From Pseudomonadota bacterium (lineage in GTDB: Bacteria > Pseudomonadota > Alphaproteobacteria > Rhodospirillales > Magnetospirillaceae), in NCBI GenBank assembly GCA_023437865.1, contig JAEZFE010000118.1, positions 1 to 13,622 of the forward strand: 13,622 nt of DNA. The letters are read 5' to 3'. Shown in pieces: positions 1-6,902 of the stretch (its first letter is position 1; the number at the start of each line of letters is the position of its first letter). Below the pieces are notes generated by a model that saw only the letters and a program-made list of their open reading frames with translations, was not told where the DNA came from and searched no databases. The translations under genes and the position numbers were made by a program.

Positions 1-29
1 GTAGTGACCTGAAGCTCGGTATATTTCAT
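1..29 (-). CDS. dnaE2: Error-prone DNA polymerase DnaE2 (5' end only)
   Basis: Only the first codons are in the window; the gene continues beyond base 1. The minus-strand reading is MKYTELQVT, matching the conserved DnaE2 start (M-x-Y-x-E-L-x-V-T-T, normally followed by NFSFLRGAS). A GAGG ribosome binding site lies about 6 bases upstream of the ATG. The gene follows imuB after a 42-base gap on the same strand, the usual order of the SOS mutagenesis cassette. DnaE2 is a C-family polymerase alpha subunit that performs translesion synthesis together with ImuB. The identification rests on ten residues plus context, so it is good but not certain. Confidence 0.8.
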
Positions 30-71
30 TCGTCCCTCAAACAGCGTCCGCCCCCGCCTGCCCCCGCTCCA

Positions 72-1577
72 TCACGCGAATATTCCGTGCAGATACCAGC
101 GCGGCGCAGGGTCGGCCCCGTACACTCCCTCGCGGTACAGCCAGAAGCGGCGACCGGCTTCGTCCTCGACCACGTAATAGTCCCGCTCGGGCACGACGCG
201 GCGCCACCATTCCCCGGCAATGCGTTCGGCTCCGTCGGCGCGCACCACCCGGTGGCTGCGATTGCGCCAGCGGAACATGACTGGGGGAGAATCGGGCACC
301 GGAGCCACCGCCTCGACCGGCTCGGGGCGGGTGAACAGACGTACCGGTCGGCGGCGCCTGAGCCAGGAGATCAACGGTACCGGCGAGGCCGGCGGCAATT
401 GCATCACGGCCCGCTCCGGCACATGGCTCTGCTGCGGCACCAAGCGCACGATCCGCCCGAACCCCAACCGGTTGCCCAAGGAATCCAGCAAGCGGGCGAA
501 TTCCTCCCCGCCGCCGTCAGCGGCGTTCTCCATCGCCCGCTGTTCGGCATCCTGGGGCGCTACGTCCAAGGCCGACAGGCGCACTGTTTCGATGCCAAAG
601 CCAGCTTCCAGGGCAAGCAGGTCCTCGCCCAGCAGGCGGTACAGATGGCGCGGATCATGGGACGCGCGGCTGGTCCCGATGGTGATGGAGCGTGTGGTGG
701 CATCGACGCGGAACACCATCGCCTCCAGCCGGCGCAGTCCCAAACCCTCTTTCTCCAGTTGCCGGCACAGCCGCTCCAGCAGGCGGCGCACCGCCTCGGC
801 CACGTCTTCGGGGCGCGCGATGGGTTCGGCGAAGGTGGCATGCACGGCGTGACTGGGGGGTGGGCGACGCGGCGATACGGGCTCGGATTCATGTCCCAGC
901 GCCTGATCCAGCCGGTGCGTCACCTCGCGGCCGAAGCGCGCCACGAGCCCGGCGCGTGGCAGGCCGTACAGATCGCCGACACGGCGGAGGCCCAGGCCGG
1001 ACAGGGTGGCGGCGGTATCGGGCAGTAACCGTAACGCCGTCACCGGCAAGGGCGCCAGGGCGCCACGCTGCCCCCCCGGTGGCAGGCAGGGATGATCCTT
1101 GGAGCCGAACCGCGCCCAAGCCCAGGCCGCTCCCGGCGTGTCCGCCAGGGCGGCGCGGGCCGAAAAGCCCAGCTGGCGCAGCCGCCCTGTCAGATGAGAC
1201 ACCAGCCCCGCCTCGCCGCCGAACAGATGGGCACACCCGCTGACATCCAGCCACAGGCCGAAGCCGTGCGTCCAAGGATCGACCGCCGCCCATGGTGTGT
1301 AATGGCTGCACCAATCGGCGAGACGGTCCAGTACAGCGCGATCCGCCGCGTCGTCGGCGGAAGCCAGGGCCAAGCCGGGAAACACCGCCATCGCATCGGC
1401 CACGTTCATACCTGTCGCGATGCCCGCCCGCCGCGCTGCCGGATTGACCGCCGTGATACGGCGCAACTGGCCCGAGCTGGCAATGGCGAACGGCACATCA
1501 TCCGGCGGTGCGAAGCCGGAACGGCGCAGCCGTTCAATCGCCAGCCGGGGCAGCCAAACGGAAACCACGCGCTTCAT
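72..1577 (-). CDS. imuB: ImuB, Y-family polymerase-like SOS mutagenesis protein
   Basis: 501 aa, the usual ImuB length. ImuB is a polymerase-like protein thought to link DnaE2 to the beta clamp during damage-induced translesion synthesis. The N-terminal part has a Y-family layout but has lost the catalytic acids: the first motif reads VSVWLPRLAIERL (residues 5-17) where active enzymes have Asp, and in HGFGLWLDVSG (104-114) Phe106-Gly107 stand where the Asp-Glu pair of active enzymes lies. The C-terminal 90 residues carry the ImuB-specific region ending in PRWYLHGIFA. I chose the ATG at 1577 because GGAG lies 6 bases upstream. Reading could extend to 1682, but that extension runs across the LexA box and has no ribosome binding site. 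Followed by dnaE2 after 42 bases, so probably one SOS transcript. Confidence 0.93.
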   Translation of the reverse strand: MKRVVSVWLPRLAIERLRRSGFAPPDDVPFAIASSGQLRRITAVNPAARRAGIATGMNVADAMAVFPGLALASADDAADRAVLDRLADWCSHYTPWAAVDPWTHGFGLWLDVSGCAHLFGGEAGLVSHLTGRLRQLGFSARAALADTPGAAWAWARFGSKDHPCLPPGGQRGALAPLPVTALRLLPDTAATLSGLGLRRVGDLYGLPRAGLVARFGREVTHRLDQALGHESEPVSPRRPPPSHAVHATFAEPIARPEDVAEAVRRLLERLCRQLEKEGLGLRRLEAMVFRVDATTRSITIGTSRASHDPRHLYRLLGEDLLALEAGFGIETVRLSALDVAPQDAEQRAMENAADGGGEEFARLLDSLGNRLGFGRIVRLVPQQSHVPERAVMQLPPASPVPLISWLRRRRPVRLFTRPEPVEAVAPVPDSPPVMFRWRNRSHRVVRADGAERIAGEWWRRVVPERDYYVVEDEAGRRFWLYREGVYGADPAPRWYLHGIFA

Positions 1578-1650
1578 CACCCACTCCACATGCCCCAGGG
1601 CGGGATCGGAACGGCTGACACCGCCCCCTCCGCCAACCTCCATGTTCATT

Positions 1651-1665
1651 GAACGTTTGAGGAAC
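1651..1665 (-). promoter_or_regulatory. LexA (SOS) box upstream of imuB-dnaE2
   Basis: Minus strand reads GTTC-CTCAAAC-GTTC, an exact match to the alphaproteobacterial LexA operator GTTC-N7-GTTC. A possible -35 (TTGACT, 1682-1677) lies upstream, so the box would cover the -10 position (about 1659-1654), as expected for repression. The box lies 73 bases from the chosen imuB start. It overlaps a second small palindrome, GTTCA-T-TGAAC (1644-1654). Confidence 0.85.
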
Positions 1666-1775
1666 AATCGGAGCAGAGTCAAGGACGCACAGGAATCCGC
1701 AGGCTGACGCCCGCCATTCTTTCGGCCATTGCCCGGGGATCGGCTGGCCCGCTCCCCGGATATCAGGCAGGTGCT

Positions 1776-2120
1776 CTACAGGCCAATCACGTGCTCGATG
1801 AACGGCACCCGCCCGTCGCGGCTTTCCACCTCCAGCACCCACAGGTCGTAATCCACGTCGCGGGCGCGGGCGATATAGGCCTCGGCCTTGTCCTCGCCCA
1901 CCGGGTCGGGGCCGGTGGCCTTAAGCCAGCCAAGGCGGCCATCGGCGGTGCGGGCCTGGGTGTAAATTTCCACCTGATCGCGGGCGCGCACCACCTTGAC
2001 CACAATGGTGCCGGCATCCTCGTCGCCCTTTTTCGCCACCACCACCGGAATGGCCTCCAACCCACACCGGCGGATGGCGGCATGGATGAACAGCTTGGCC
2101 TTGAGCTTGGGTTCGCTCAC
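1776..2120 (-). CDS. DUF1491 family protein
   Basis: 114 aa, soluble, no signal peptide or membrane segment. It resembles the DUF1491 family of short alphaproteobacterial proteins of unknown function: an N-terminal IHAAIRRC-type helix (residues 12-19), a KKGDEDAGTIVVKV core (30-43), a GWLKATGP stretch, and a C-terminal DYDLWVLEVESRDGR strand region. The start is GTG, placed immediately after the TGA stop of the LysR gene in the same frame, with GGGAG about 6 bases upstream inside the end of the LysR gene. This tight junction suggests translational coupling to the regulator. The role is unknown. The family call is from remembered motif pattern, not a search. Confidence 0.8.
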   Translation of the reverse strand: MSEPKLKAKLFIHAAIRRCGLEAIPVVVAKKGDEDAGTIVVKVVRARDQVEIYTQARTADGRLGWLKATGPDPVGEDKAEAYIARARDVDYDLWVLEVESRDGRVPFIEHVIGL

Positions 2121-3023
2121 TCAGATCTCCCAATACGGCACGGGGCCGAAGCGCTTTGCCAGAAAGTCCACGAAGGCGCGGACCTTGGCGGTCAGATGGC
2201 GGGTACCCGGCCAGACCGCGTGGATGGCAATATCCGGGTTCTCGTACTGAGGCAACACCCGGACCAGGGTGCCGGCCCTGAGCGACGGGCCGGAGATGAA
2301 GGTGGGCAAAGCGGCGATGCCCGAGCCGGCCAGACAGGCGGCCAGCAGCACCTCGCCGTTATTGGCGCGCAGGCGGCCCTGGACGCGCACGCTCTCATCC
2401 CCGTTGAGGCCCTGGAAGCGCCATTCCTCGGCGGCGGAGACGTAGGTGTAGCACAGGGTGTCGTGCTGGGCGATCTCGGCCAGGGTAGCGGGGCGGCCCC
2501 GGCGGTCGAGGTAGGACGGAGCCGCCACCATCACCCGCCGGGCCGGCGCCAGCTTGCGCGCCACCAGCGACGAATCGGCCAGTTTGGCGATGCGCACCGC
2601 CACGTCGTAGCCTTCGTCGAGCAGATCCACCAGGCGGTCGTTGAGCGCCAGATCGACACTGACCTGGGGATATTGCGCCAGGAAGTCGGGAATGGCGGCG
2701 GCCAGATGCATGGTGCCGAAGGTCATCGGGGCGTTGACCCGCAGCACCCCGCGCGGCTCGGCCTGCAGTGCGCCCATGGCGGCCTCGGCAGCCTCGGCCT
2801 CGGCGACGACGCGGCGACAATGTTCGAGGAAGCCGGCCCCGGCCTCGGTCAGGCTCATGCGCCGGGTGGTGCGCTGGAGCAGCCGCGCCCCCAGCCGGTC
2901 CTCCAGCCCCGACAGCTGTTTGGACACCGCCGATTTGGACAGGCCCAGATCGCGCGCGGCGGCGGAGATGCCGCCCGCCTCGACCACGCGGGCGAAAACG
3001 GCCATGCCGGCCAGCAGATCCAT
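2121..3023 (-). CDS. LysR family transcriptional regulator
   Basis: About 300 aa, the normal LysR length. The N-terminal winged helix-turn-helix is clear (ISAAARDLGLSKSAVSKQLS, then GLEDRLGARLLQRTTRRMSLTEAG), followed by the substrate-binding domain from about residue 85 (GVLRVNAPMTFG, then DVAVRIAKLADSSLVARKL). The pattern is that of the CrgA-like subgroup, which often controls quinone or aldehyde stress genes. It is divergent from wrbA-pirin, so control of that unit is a reasonable inference. The start is uncertain: I chose the ATG at 3023 because MDLLAGMAVFARVVEAGG is the family's typical beginning; an ATG at 3041 would add six residues. Neither has a good ribosome binding site. Confidence 0.9.
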   Translation of the reverse strand: MDLLAGMAVFARVVEAGGISAAARDLGLSKSAVSKQLSGLEDRLGARLLQRTTRRMSLTEAGAGFLEHCRRVVAEAEAAEAAMGALQAEPRGVLRVNAPMTFGTMHLAAAIPDFLAQYPQVSVDLALNDRLVDLLDEGYDVAVRIAKLADSSLVARKLAPARRVMVAAPSYLDRRGRPATLAEIAQHDTLCYTYVSAAEEWRFQGLNGDESVRVQGRLRANNGEVLLAACLAGSGIAALPTFISGPSLRAGTLVRVLPQYENPDIAIHAVWPGTRHLTAKVRAFVDFLAKRFGPVPYWEI

Positions 3024-3044
3024 GGAGAGTGTTTCTTTCATGGA

Positions 3045-3056
3045 AACAATCTTGTT
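3045..3056. promoter_or_regulatory. Candidate operator palindrome in the LysR-wrbA gap
   Basis: AACAA-TC-TTGTT is a perfect 5+5 palindrome just upstream of the LysR start. It covers the weak predicted -10 of the regulator's own promoter (minus strand TGGACA at 3076-3071, AAGATT at 3053-3048), a position that would suit autorepression. It is short and the binding protein is not known, so this is a suggestion. Confidence 0.35.
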
Positions 3057-3069
3057 CTAGCTGGGCGGA

Positions 3070-3098
3070 TTGTCCAGCGCGTTTGGGAGCTCGATATT
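3070..3098 (+). promoter_or_regulatory. Putative promoter of wrbA-pirin
   Basis: TTGTCC (4 of 6 to the sigma-70 -35) and GATATT (4 of 6 to the -10) are separated by 17 bases; transcription would begin near 3105, about 29 bases before wrbA. The -35 overlaps the candidate -35 of the divergent LysR gene on the other strand. Confidence 0.4.
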
Positions 3099-3133
3099 GA
3101 GGGGCAGGAAAATTCAACCGGAGGACCCTGACC

Positions 3134-3733
3134 ATGGCCAAGATCCTGATCCTCTATTATTCGACCTGGGGCCATATCGAGAAGATGGCCTTCGCCGCCG
3201 CCGAGGGTGTGCGTGATGCCGGCTGCGAAGCCTTCGTGAAGAGGGTGCCGGAAACCATACCCCGCGATGTGCTGACCGCCATCCACGCCAAGACCGACCA
3301 GGCGGCGCCGTTGGCCGAGCCCAACGAGCTGGCCGATTACGACGGCCTGCTGATCGGCACGCCGACCCGCTACGGCAACATGGCCGGTCAGATGCGCAAC
3401 TTCCTCGACCAGACCGGCAAGCTGTGGGTGTCGGGCGCGCTGATCGGCAAGCCGGCCGGCGTGTTCACCTCCACCGGCTCACAGCACGGCGGCCAGGAGA
3501 CCACGCTGATCTCCACCATCGTCAACCTGATGCATTTCGGCATGGTGGTGGTCGGCCTGCCCTACTCGGCCACCCAGCAGACGGCCATGGACAAGATCAC
3601 CGGCGGCAGCCCCTACGGCGCCACCACCATCGCCGGGGGCGACGGCTCGCGCCAGCCGATCCCGGAAGAGCTTGAGATGGCCCGCTTCCAGGGCCGCCAT
3701 CTGGCGGAAATCGCCAAGAAACTGAAGGAATAG
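3134..3733 (+). CDS. wrbA: NAD(P)H:quinone oxidoreductase, type IV (WrbA)
   Basis: 199 aa, essentially the length of E. coli WrbA (198). It is a cytoplasmic flavodoxin-like FMN enzyme that reduces quinones by two electrons, avoiding semiquinone radicals. The FMN-binding loops are visible: STWGHI (residues 10-15), PTRYGN (77-82) with the following [13 protein letters not shown], and STGSQHGG (113-120). The C-terminal signature [17 protein letters not shown] is intact. The start ATG has GGAGG (3120-3124) 9 bases upstream. The pirin gene begins 2 bases after its stop, so the two form an operon. A divergent LysR gene is the likely regulator. Confidence 0.96.
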   Translation: MAKILILYYSTWGHIEKMAFAAAEGVRDAGCEAFVKRVPETIPRDVLTAIHAKTDQAAPLAEPNELADYDGLLIGTPTRYGNMAGQMRNFLDQTGKLWVSGALIGKPAGVFTSTGSQHGGQETTLISTIVNLMHFGMVVVGLPYSATQQTAMDKITGGSPYGATTIAGGDGSRQPIPEELEMARFQGRHLAEIAKKLKE

Positions 3734-3735
3734 CC

Positions 3736-4425
3736 ATGCTTGAACTGCGTCCCTTCGCCCGGCTGGGCACCTTCCGCAACGACTGGCTGAACGCCCATTA
3801 CCATTTCAGCTTCGCCGACTACTTCGATCCGCAGCGGATGGGCGTAGGCAAGCTGCGGGTGTGGAACGACGACACCATCGAACCCCATACCGGCTTCCCG
3901 CCCCACGGCCACCGCGACATGGAGATCGTCACCTATATCCGCGAGGGCGCCATTACTCACGAGGACTCCCTGGGCAATGTGGGACGCACCGAAGCGGGCC
4001 AAGTGCAGGTCATGAGCGCGGGCACCGGCATCCGCCACGCCGAGTACAACCGCGAGGAGGGGCCGACCACCCTGTTCCAGATCTGGATCCTGCCGCGCGC
4101 CCAGGGCCTGGCACCACGATGGGAGACCCGCGACTTCCCGCGCACCCACGGCCAGTTGGAGGTGCTGGCGTCAGGGTTTGCCGAGGATACCGGCGCGCTC
4201 AGCATCCACCAGGATGCCCGCGTGCTGGGCGCGACCCTGACTGCCGGCGACCGCGTCGTCCACCCGCTGGGCCGCCACGCCGCCTATCTGGTGGCGGCCA
4301 AGGGCCGGGTGGTGGTCAACGGCGTCGAGGTCGGCCCGCGTGATGGCCTGGTCGCCGTGGACGAAGGCGAACTGGCCATCGACACCCTGGAGGATGCGGA
4401 GGTGGTGATCGTCGAGACGGCCTGA
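3736..4425 (+). CDS. Pirin family protein (YhaK-like bicupin)
   Basis: 229 aa bicupin. The N-terminal cupin carries the pirin metal site: His57 and His59 in FPPHGHRDMEIVTY, and His101 with Glu103 in SAGTGIRHAEYN, at almost the same numbering as known pirins. The C-terminal cupin (about 140-229) is degenerate, as is normal for this group. Some bacterial pirins have quercetinase activity and others act as redox sensors; the substrate here cannot be read from sequence. It starts 2 bases after wrbA with AAGGA 6 bases before the ATG, so it is probably translated together with wrbA. The pairing with a quinone reductase suggests a role in electrophile or quinone stress. Confidence 0.93.
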   Translation: MLELRPFARLGTFRNDWLNAHYHFSFADYFDPQRMGVGKLRVWNDDTIEPHTGFPPHGHRDMEIVTYIREGAITHEDSLGNVGRTEAGQVQVMSAGTGIRHAEYNREEGPTTLFQIWILPRAQGLAPRWETRDFPRTHGQLEVLASGFAEDTGALSIHQDARVLGATLTAGDRVVHPLGRHAAYLVAAKGRVVVNGVEVGPRDGLVAVDEGELAIDTLEDAEVVIVETA

Positions 4426-4430
4426 AACGG

Positions 4431-4462
4431 AGGGGCTTGCCGGTCGCCTCGGTAAAGCCCCT
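4431..4462 (+). terminator. Stem-loop after the wrbA-pirin operon, possible terminator
   Basis: AGGGGCTT (4431-4438) pairs with AAGCCCCT (4455-4462), with a small inner CCG/CGG stem, starting 5 bases after the pirin stop. No T-run follows, so it could only be a weak or partial terminator, or an mRNA 3'-end structure. Confidence 0.35.
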
Positions 4463-4474
4463 TCAACAACCGTG

Positions 4475-4538
4475 GCTTCTCCCTTCACCTCTCGCGCTCT
4501 ACGTGTATGATGAAGCGCACCGAAGTGAAGGGGGAAGC
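4475..4538 (+). promoter_or_regulatory. 14-bp inverted repeat covering the ribosome binding site of the first hemerythrin gene
   Basis: GCTTCTCCCTTCAC (4475-4488) pairs with GTGAAGGGGGAAGC (4525-4538): 13 Watson-Crick pairs and one G-U. The right arm contains the GGGGGA ribosome binding site (4530-4535) of the GTG start at 4542. An inner 5-bp stem (GCGCT 4494-4498 with AGCGC 4514-4518) lies in the loop. In any transcript reading in from upstream, the structure would hide the ribosome binding site. There is no T-run, so it is not an intrinsic terminator. Confidence 0.55.
4484..4511 (+). promoter_or_regulatory. Putative internal promoter of the first hemerythrin gene
   Basis: TTCACC (4484-4489, 4 of 6 to the -35) and TATGAT (4506-4511, 5 of 6 to the -10) are 16 bases apart. 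Transcription would start near 4518, after the left arm of the inverted repeat, so these transcripts would lack the masking stem. The -35 overlaps the left arm. Confidence 0.4.
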
Positions 4539-4541
4539 GCC

Positions 4542-4970
4542 GTGGCCGTCATCGCATGGACCGACGAAATGAGTGTCGGCGTCGAGCGTCTGGATACTCA
4601 CCACAAGCGGCTGATCGAACTGGTCAACGAACTGGGGGCGGCGCTTTCCGCCGAAAACGCCCTGCACGTGACCGGCATGGTGCTGGGTGAACTGATCCGC
4701 TATGTCTTCTACCATTTCGGCGAGGAGGAGCGGTTGATGGAGGAGGCGGGCTACGACGACCTGCCCGGCCACCGCGAATCCCACCGCATCATGGCCCAGC
4801 ACGTCCGCAAGCTGGAACAGGAATACGACCGCGACCCCGCCGCCGTGGTGGCTGGCGAACTTTATGAGTTCCTGGCCGATTGGCTGGTGCACCATATCCG
4901 GTCAGAGGATATGCGCTACCGGGACGCACTCAGCGACCAGAGGACTTCTTGCGCAGGTTCCGTTTCTTAA
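4542..4970 (+). CDS. Bacteriohemerythrin
   Basis: 142 aa, a single-domain hemerythrin: a four-helix bundle that binds O2 at a non-heme di-iron centre and serves in oxygen storage, delivery or sensing in microaerophilic and motile bacteria. All seven iron ligands are present: His21 (LDTHHK), His58 and Glu62 (HFGEEE), His77 and His81 (HRESH), His118 and Asp123 (HHIRSED). I chose the GTG at 4542 because AVIAWTDEMSVGVERLD is the typical family beginning and GGGGGA (4530-4535) lies upstream. An open frame reaches back to a TTG at 4437, but it would translate through the leader stem. The 16-residue tail after Tyr126 is not conserved in its partner. It follows wrbA-pirin on the same strand. Confidence 0.94.
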   Translation: MAVIAWTDEMSVGVERLDTHHKRLIELVNELGAALSAENALHVTGMVLGELIRYVFYHFGEEERLMEEAGYDDLPGHRESHRIMAQHVRKLEQEYDRDPAAVVAGELYEFLADWLVHHIRSEDMRYRDALSDQRTSCAGSVS

Positions 4971-5093
4971 GCCTAGGTATCGTATGACCTATCCTCCCGA
5001 ACGAGGCCTGACCGCCCCCCGGATAATTGCCAGTTAACCGCGAACAGGCCTAGCCTGGGGACAGAACAAAGGTCCAGCGGGGGAGAACAGGCC

Positions 5094-5294
5094 ATGTTCA
5101 GCGCGTGCCCATATTGCGGTGCCAACGTCCGGGCCCATGAAACCTGCTGCCGCGTGCCCACCGACCTGGACCGTTTCGAGCGCGTCTACGAGCGCTTGGC
5201 CGCCGAGCATCAGAACAATTTCCTGCAGAATAACCTGCTGCGCTACCTGGTCGCCTATGGCCGCCGGGACGAGGGATGGCAGCCAGGGTTTTGA
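5094..5294 (+). CDS. Small Cys-rich hypothetical protein
   Basis: 66 aa. I do not recognise a named family. Near the N-terminus it has CPYC (Cys5, Cys8), His15 and CC (18-19), which could bind zinc or an iron-sulfur centre. The rest (about 25-60) is predicted to be a charged, amphipathic helix with NN-FLQNNLLRYLVAYG, possibly a contact surface. The GGGGGAG ribosome binding site is about 10 bases before the ATG. A weak promoter match (TTGCCA 5027-5032, TAGCCT 5051-5056, spacing 18) lies upstream. It ends 4 bases from the convergent hydrolase gene. The gene is likely real given its ribosome binding site and composition, but function is unknown. Confidence 0.65.
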   Translation: MFSACPYCGANVRAHETCCRVPTDLDRFERVYERLAAEHQNNFLQNNLLRYLVAYGRRDEGWQPGF

Positions 5295-5298
5295 CGCT

Positions 5299-6300
5299 TC
5301 ACAAGGGCACGAACTCCGCCACGACCGGCGCGTGAAAGGAATCGGGGCTGGCCCAGATGGTGGCCGGTGACACCAATTCGTCGCCCAAGGCCTCGTTGTG
5401 GACTTCGGCGCCGCGGTACCAGCCCAAAAGCGGGCGCGACACCAGGATGTGATCCAGCATCACCTTGTGGCCGTGGTGAATGACCGAAAAGCGCTGGCTT
5501 TCCGCCAGGGTGCGTTCAAGCGGCACAAGCACGCGCGGCGCCAGATGGCCGTTGCCGGTGTCTTCCTCGTCCCCCCGGATCATACGCACCGGCGCCTCAC
5601 GGTCATCGGAATTGAAGTCGCCGCAGACCGCCATCAGGGCGCCCGGGTCCGCATCGAATATGGCGTCGACCGCCATCCTTGCCTCCAACGCCTGACCGGC
5701 CTGCTTGATGGCCGCCAGGAAGAAGCCCTCGGCCCAGCCGGACACCGATTGCCAGCGGCCATGCCCCTCTTTCTGGCCGGGAAGCCAGGCGGCGCGGGGG
5801 GCGCGCAGGTGGACATTGATCACGTGCAGCCGGCGCCCGCCCGGAAGCTCCAAAACCGCATGCAGCAGCGGCCGGTCCCATTCCACACTTTGCCCCACCT
5901 CGGGCCGGGGGCCGGCAGTCACCGGGCGGTAGGTCGGCGCTTCCACCAAATCGTGCCAAAGCTGGCGATGCTCGATCACCGGAAAGCGCGACAGGATCAC
6001 CAAATTGTGGCGGTCCGACGGACGCTTGCCGCCACGGTTCATCGACACCACCCGGTTGAAGCCGGCATATTCGGTGCCATCCAGAACGCCGTCGAGCGCG
6101 GTCAGTTCGCGCATGGCATGCCGCGTCAGCGCGTGGGCATTCACCTCCTGCAAACACAGCACATCGGCGCGCAAGCGCTGCAATTGCGGGCGCATGACTG
6201 CCACGCGGTCGGCGAAATACTCCGAGGCGGCGAATTCACCATGGGGCGGCCGGTCGTCCAGGCTTTCCATGTTGAAGGTCGCGATTCGCAGCCGTTCCAC
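5299..6300 (-). CDS. Endonuclease/exonuclease/phosphatase family protein
   Basis: 333 aa, metal-dependent hydrolase of the EEP fold (DNase I, ExoIII and phosphoesterases). The catalytic motifs appear in order: ATFNMES (Asn10), LCLQEVN (Glu52), INVHL (His164), CGDFNSDD (Asp228, Asn230), MLDHILVS (Asp283, His284) and SFHAPVVAEF (His323, where the family usually has S-D-H). No signal peptide is seen, so it is probably cytoplasmic; the substrate (nucleic acid, phospholipid or other phosphoester) cannot be assigned. The start is GTG at 6300, preceded by a perfect AGGAGG 6 bases upstream; the frame is open to 6330, but that longer start has no ribosome binding site. Divergent from the second hemerythrin gene and convergent with the 66-aa gene. 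Confidence 0.92.
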   Translation of the reverse strand: MERLRIATFNMESLDDRPPHGEFAASEYFADRVAVMRPQLQRLRADVLCLQEVNAHALTRHAMRELTALDGVLDGTEYAGFNRVVSMNRGGKRPSDRHNLVILSRFPVIEHRQLWHDLVEAPTYRPVTAGPRPEVGQSVEWDRPLLHAVLELPGGRRLHVINVHLRAPRAAWLPGQKEGHGRWQSVSGWAEGFFLAAIKQAGQALEARMAVDAIFDADPGALMAVCGDFNSDDREAPVRMIRGDEEDTGNGHLAPRVLVPLERTLAESQRFSVIHHGHKVMLDHILVSRPLLGWYRGAEVHNEALGDELVSPATIWASPDSFHAPVVAEFVPL

Positions 6301-6424
6301 GCTTAACCTCCTGCAAAGCCTTCCCAGCATACCATCAAACCGTGGGCGGCCAAGCCGGCCAGCTTGTCCGTCGCCCGCAGCAGATGGTATTGATTCGGAA
6401 GAGCCGCGAAAAAAGGTTGCAGCA

Positions 6425-6841
6425 ATGGCGTTGATGGAGTGGAGCGAATCGTTCGGCGTGGGTCACACCACCCTTGATTCGGACCACCGCATCCTCATCG
6501 ACCTGCTCAACCAGTTGCACGATGCACTCGACACCGGCCAGAGCCGCCAAGTGGTCGGCTCGGTCATCAACGTGCTTTACGAATACACCGAACACCATTT
6601 CCGCCGGGAAGAGGCCATGCTGCGCGAGGCCGGCTATCCGACGCTGGACGCCCACCTTGCCCTGCACCGCGCCCTGGAGGACCGGGTGCGCGACATCCGC
6701 GACCGCTGGGCCGCCGGCAACCGCGCCGCGCTGGGTGACGAGGTTCTGGAGTTTTTGAAGAAGTGGTTGACCGAGCACATTCTTGGCGCGGATAAATCAT
6801 ACCGTCCGTGGATCGAAGGTGAGGCCAACAGCGGGAAATAG
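6425..6841 (+). CDS. Bacteriohemerythrin (second copy)
   Basis: 138 aa, single-domain hemerythrin with all seven di-iron ligands at the same numbering as the copy at 4542: His21 (LDSDHR), His58 and Glu62 (HFRREE), His77 and His81 (HLALH), His118 and Asp123 (HILGAD). The two share the fold and ligand spacing but differ at many other positions, so they are old paralogs or separate acquisitions rather than a recent duplication. The ATG is preceded by AAGG 8 bases upstream, a modest ribosome binding site; an open frame reaches back to 6005 but overlaps the divergent hydrolase gene. A weak -35/-10 pair (TTGTCC at 6364, TATTGA at 6388) is possible. cheZ follows after 61 bases. Confidence 0.94.
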   Translation: MALMEWSESFGVGHTTLDSDHRILIDLLNQLHDALDTGQSRQVVGSVINVLYEYTEHHFRREEAMLREAGYPTLDAHLALHRALEDRVRDIRDRWAAGNRAALGDEVLEFLKKWLTEHILGADKSYRPWIEGEANSGK

Positions 6842-6902
6842 GCCCAGCCGGCGGAAACGCAATCCGCGACGTGAGCCAAAGGGGAAGGGTGCGCTTTAGA
6901 TC

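Noticed and set aside
1733..1759. CCGGGGA/TCCCCGG hairpin after the DUF1491 gene, considered as a terminator.
   Set aside because: 7-bp stem with a long loop and no T-run on the minus strand; too weak to call.
1791..3131. A 446-codon plus-strand open frame.
   Set aside because: It is the antisense shadow of the LysR and DUF1491 genes, which have clear family motifs; its translation is His/Gly/Ala-rich low complexity.
6390..6394. TTGAT half-site upstream of the second hemerythrin, considered as an Fnr box.
   Set aside because: The second half (ATCAA) is missing after the 4-base spacer, so the dyad match fails.
6005..6424. An open N-terminal extension of the second hemerythrin.
   Set aside because: It overlaps the divergent hydrolase gene and its coding motifs; hemerythrin similarity begins at the ATG at 6425.
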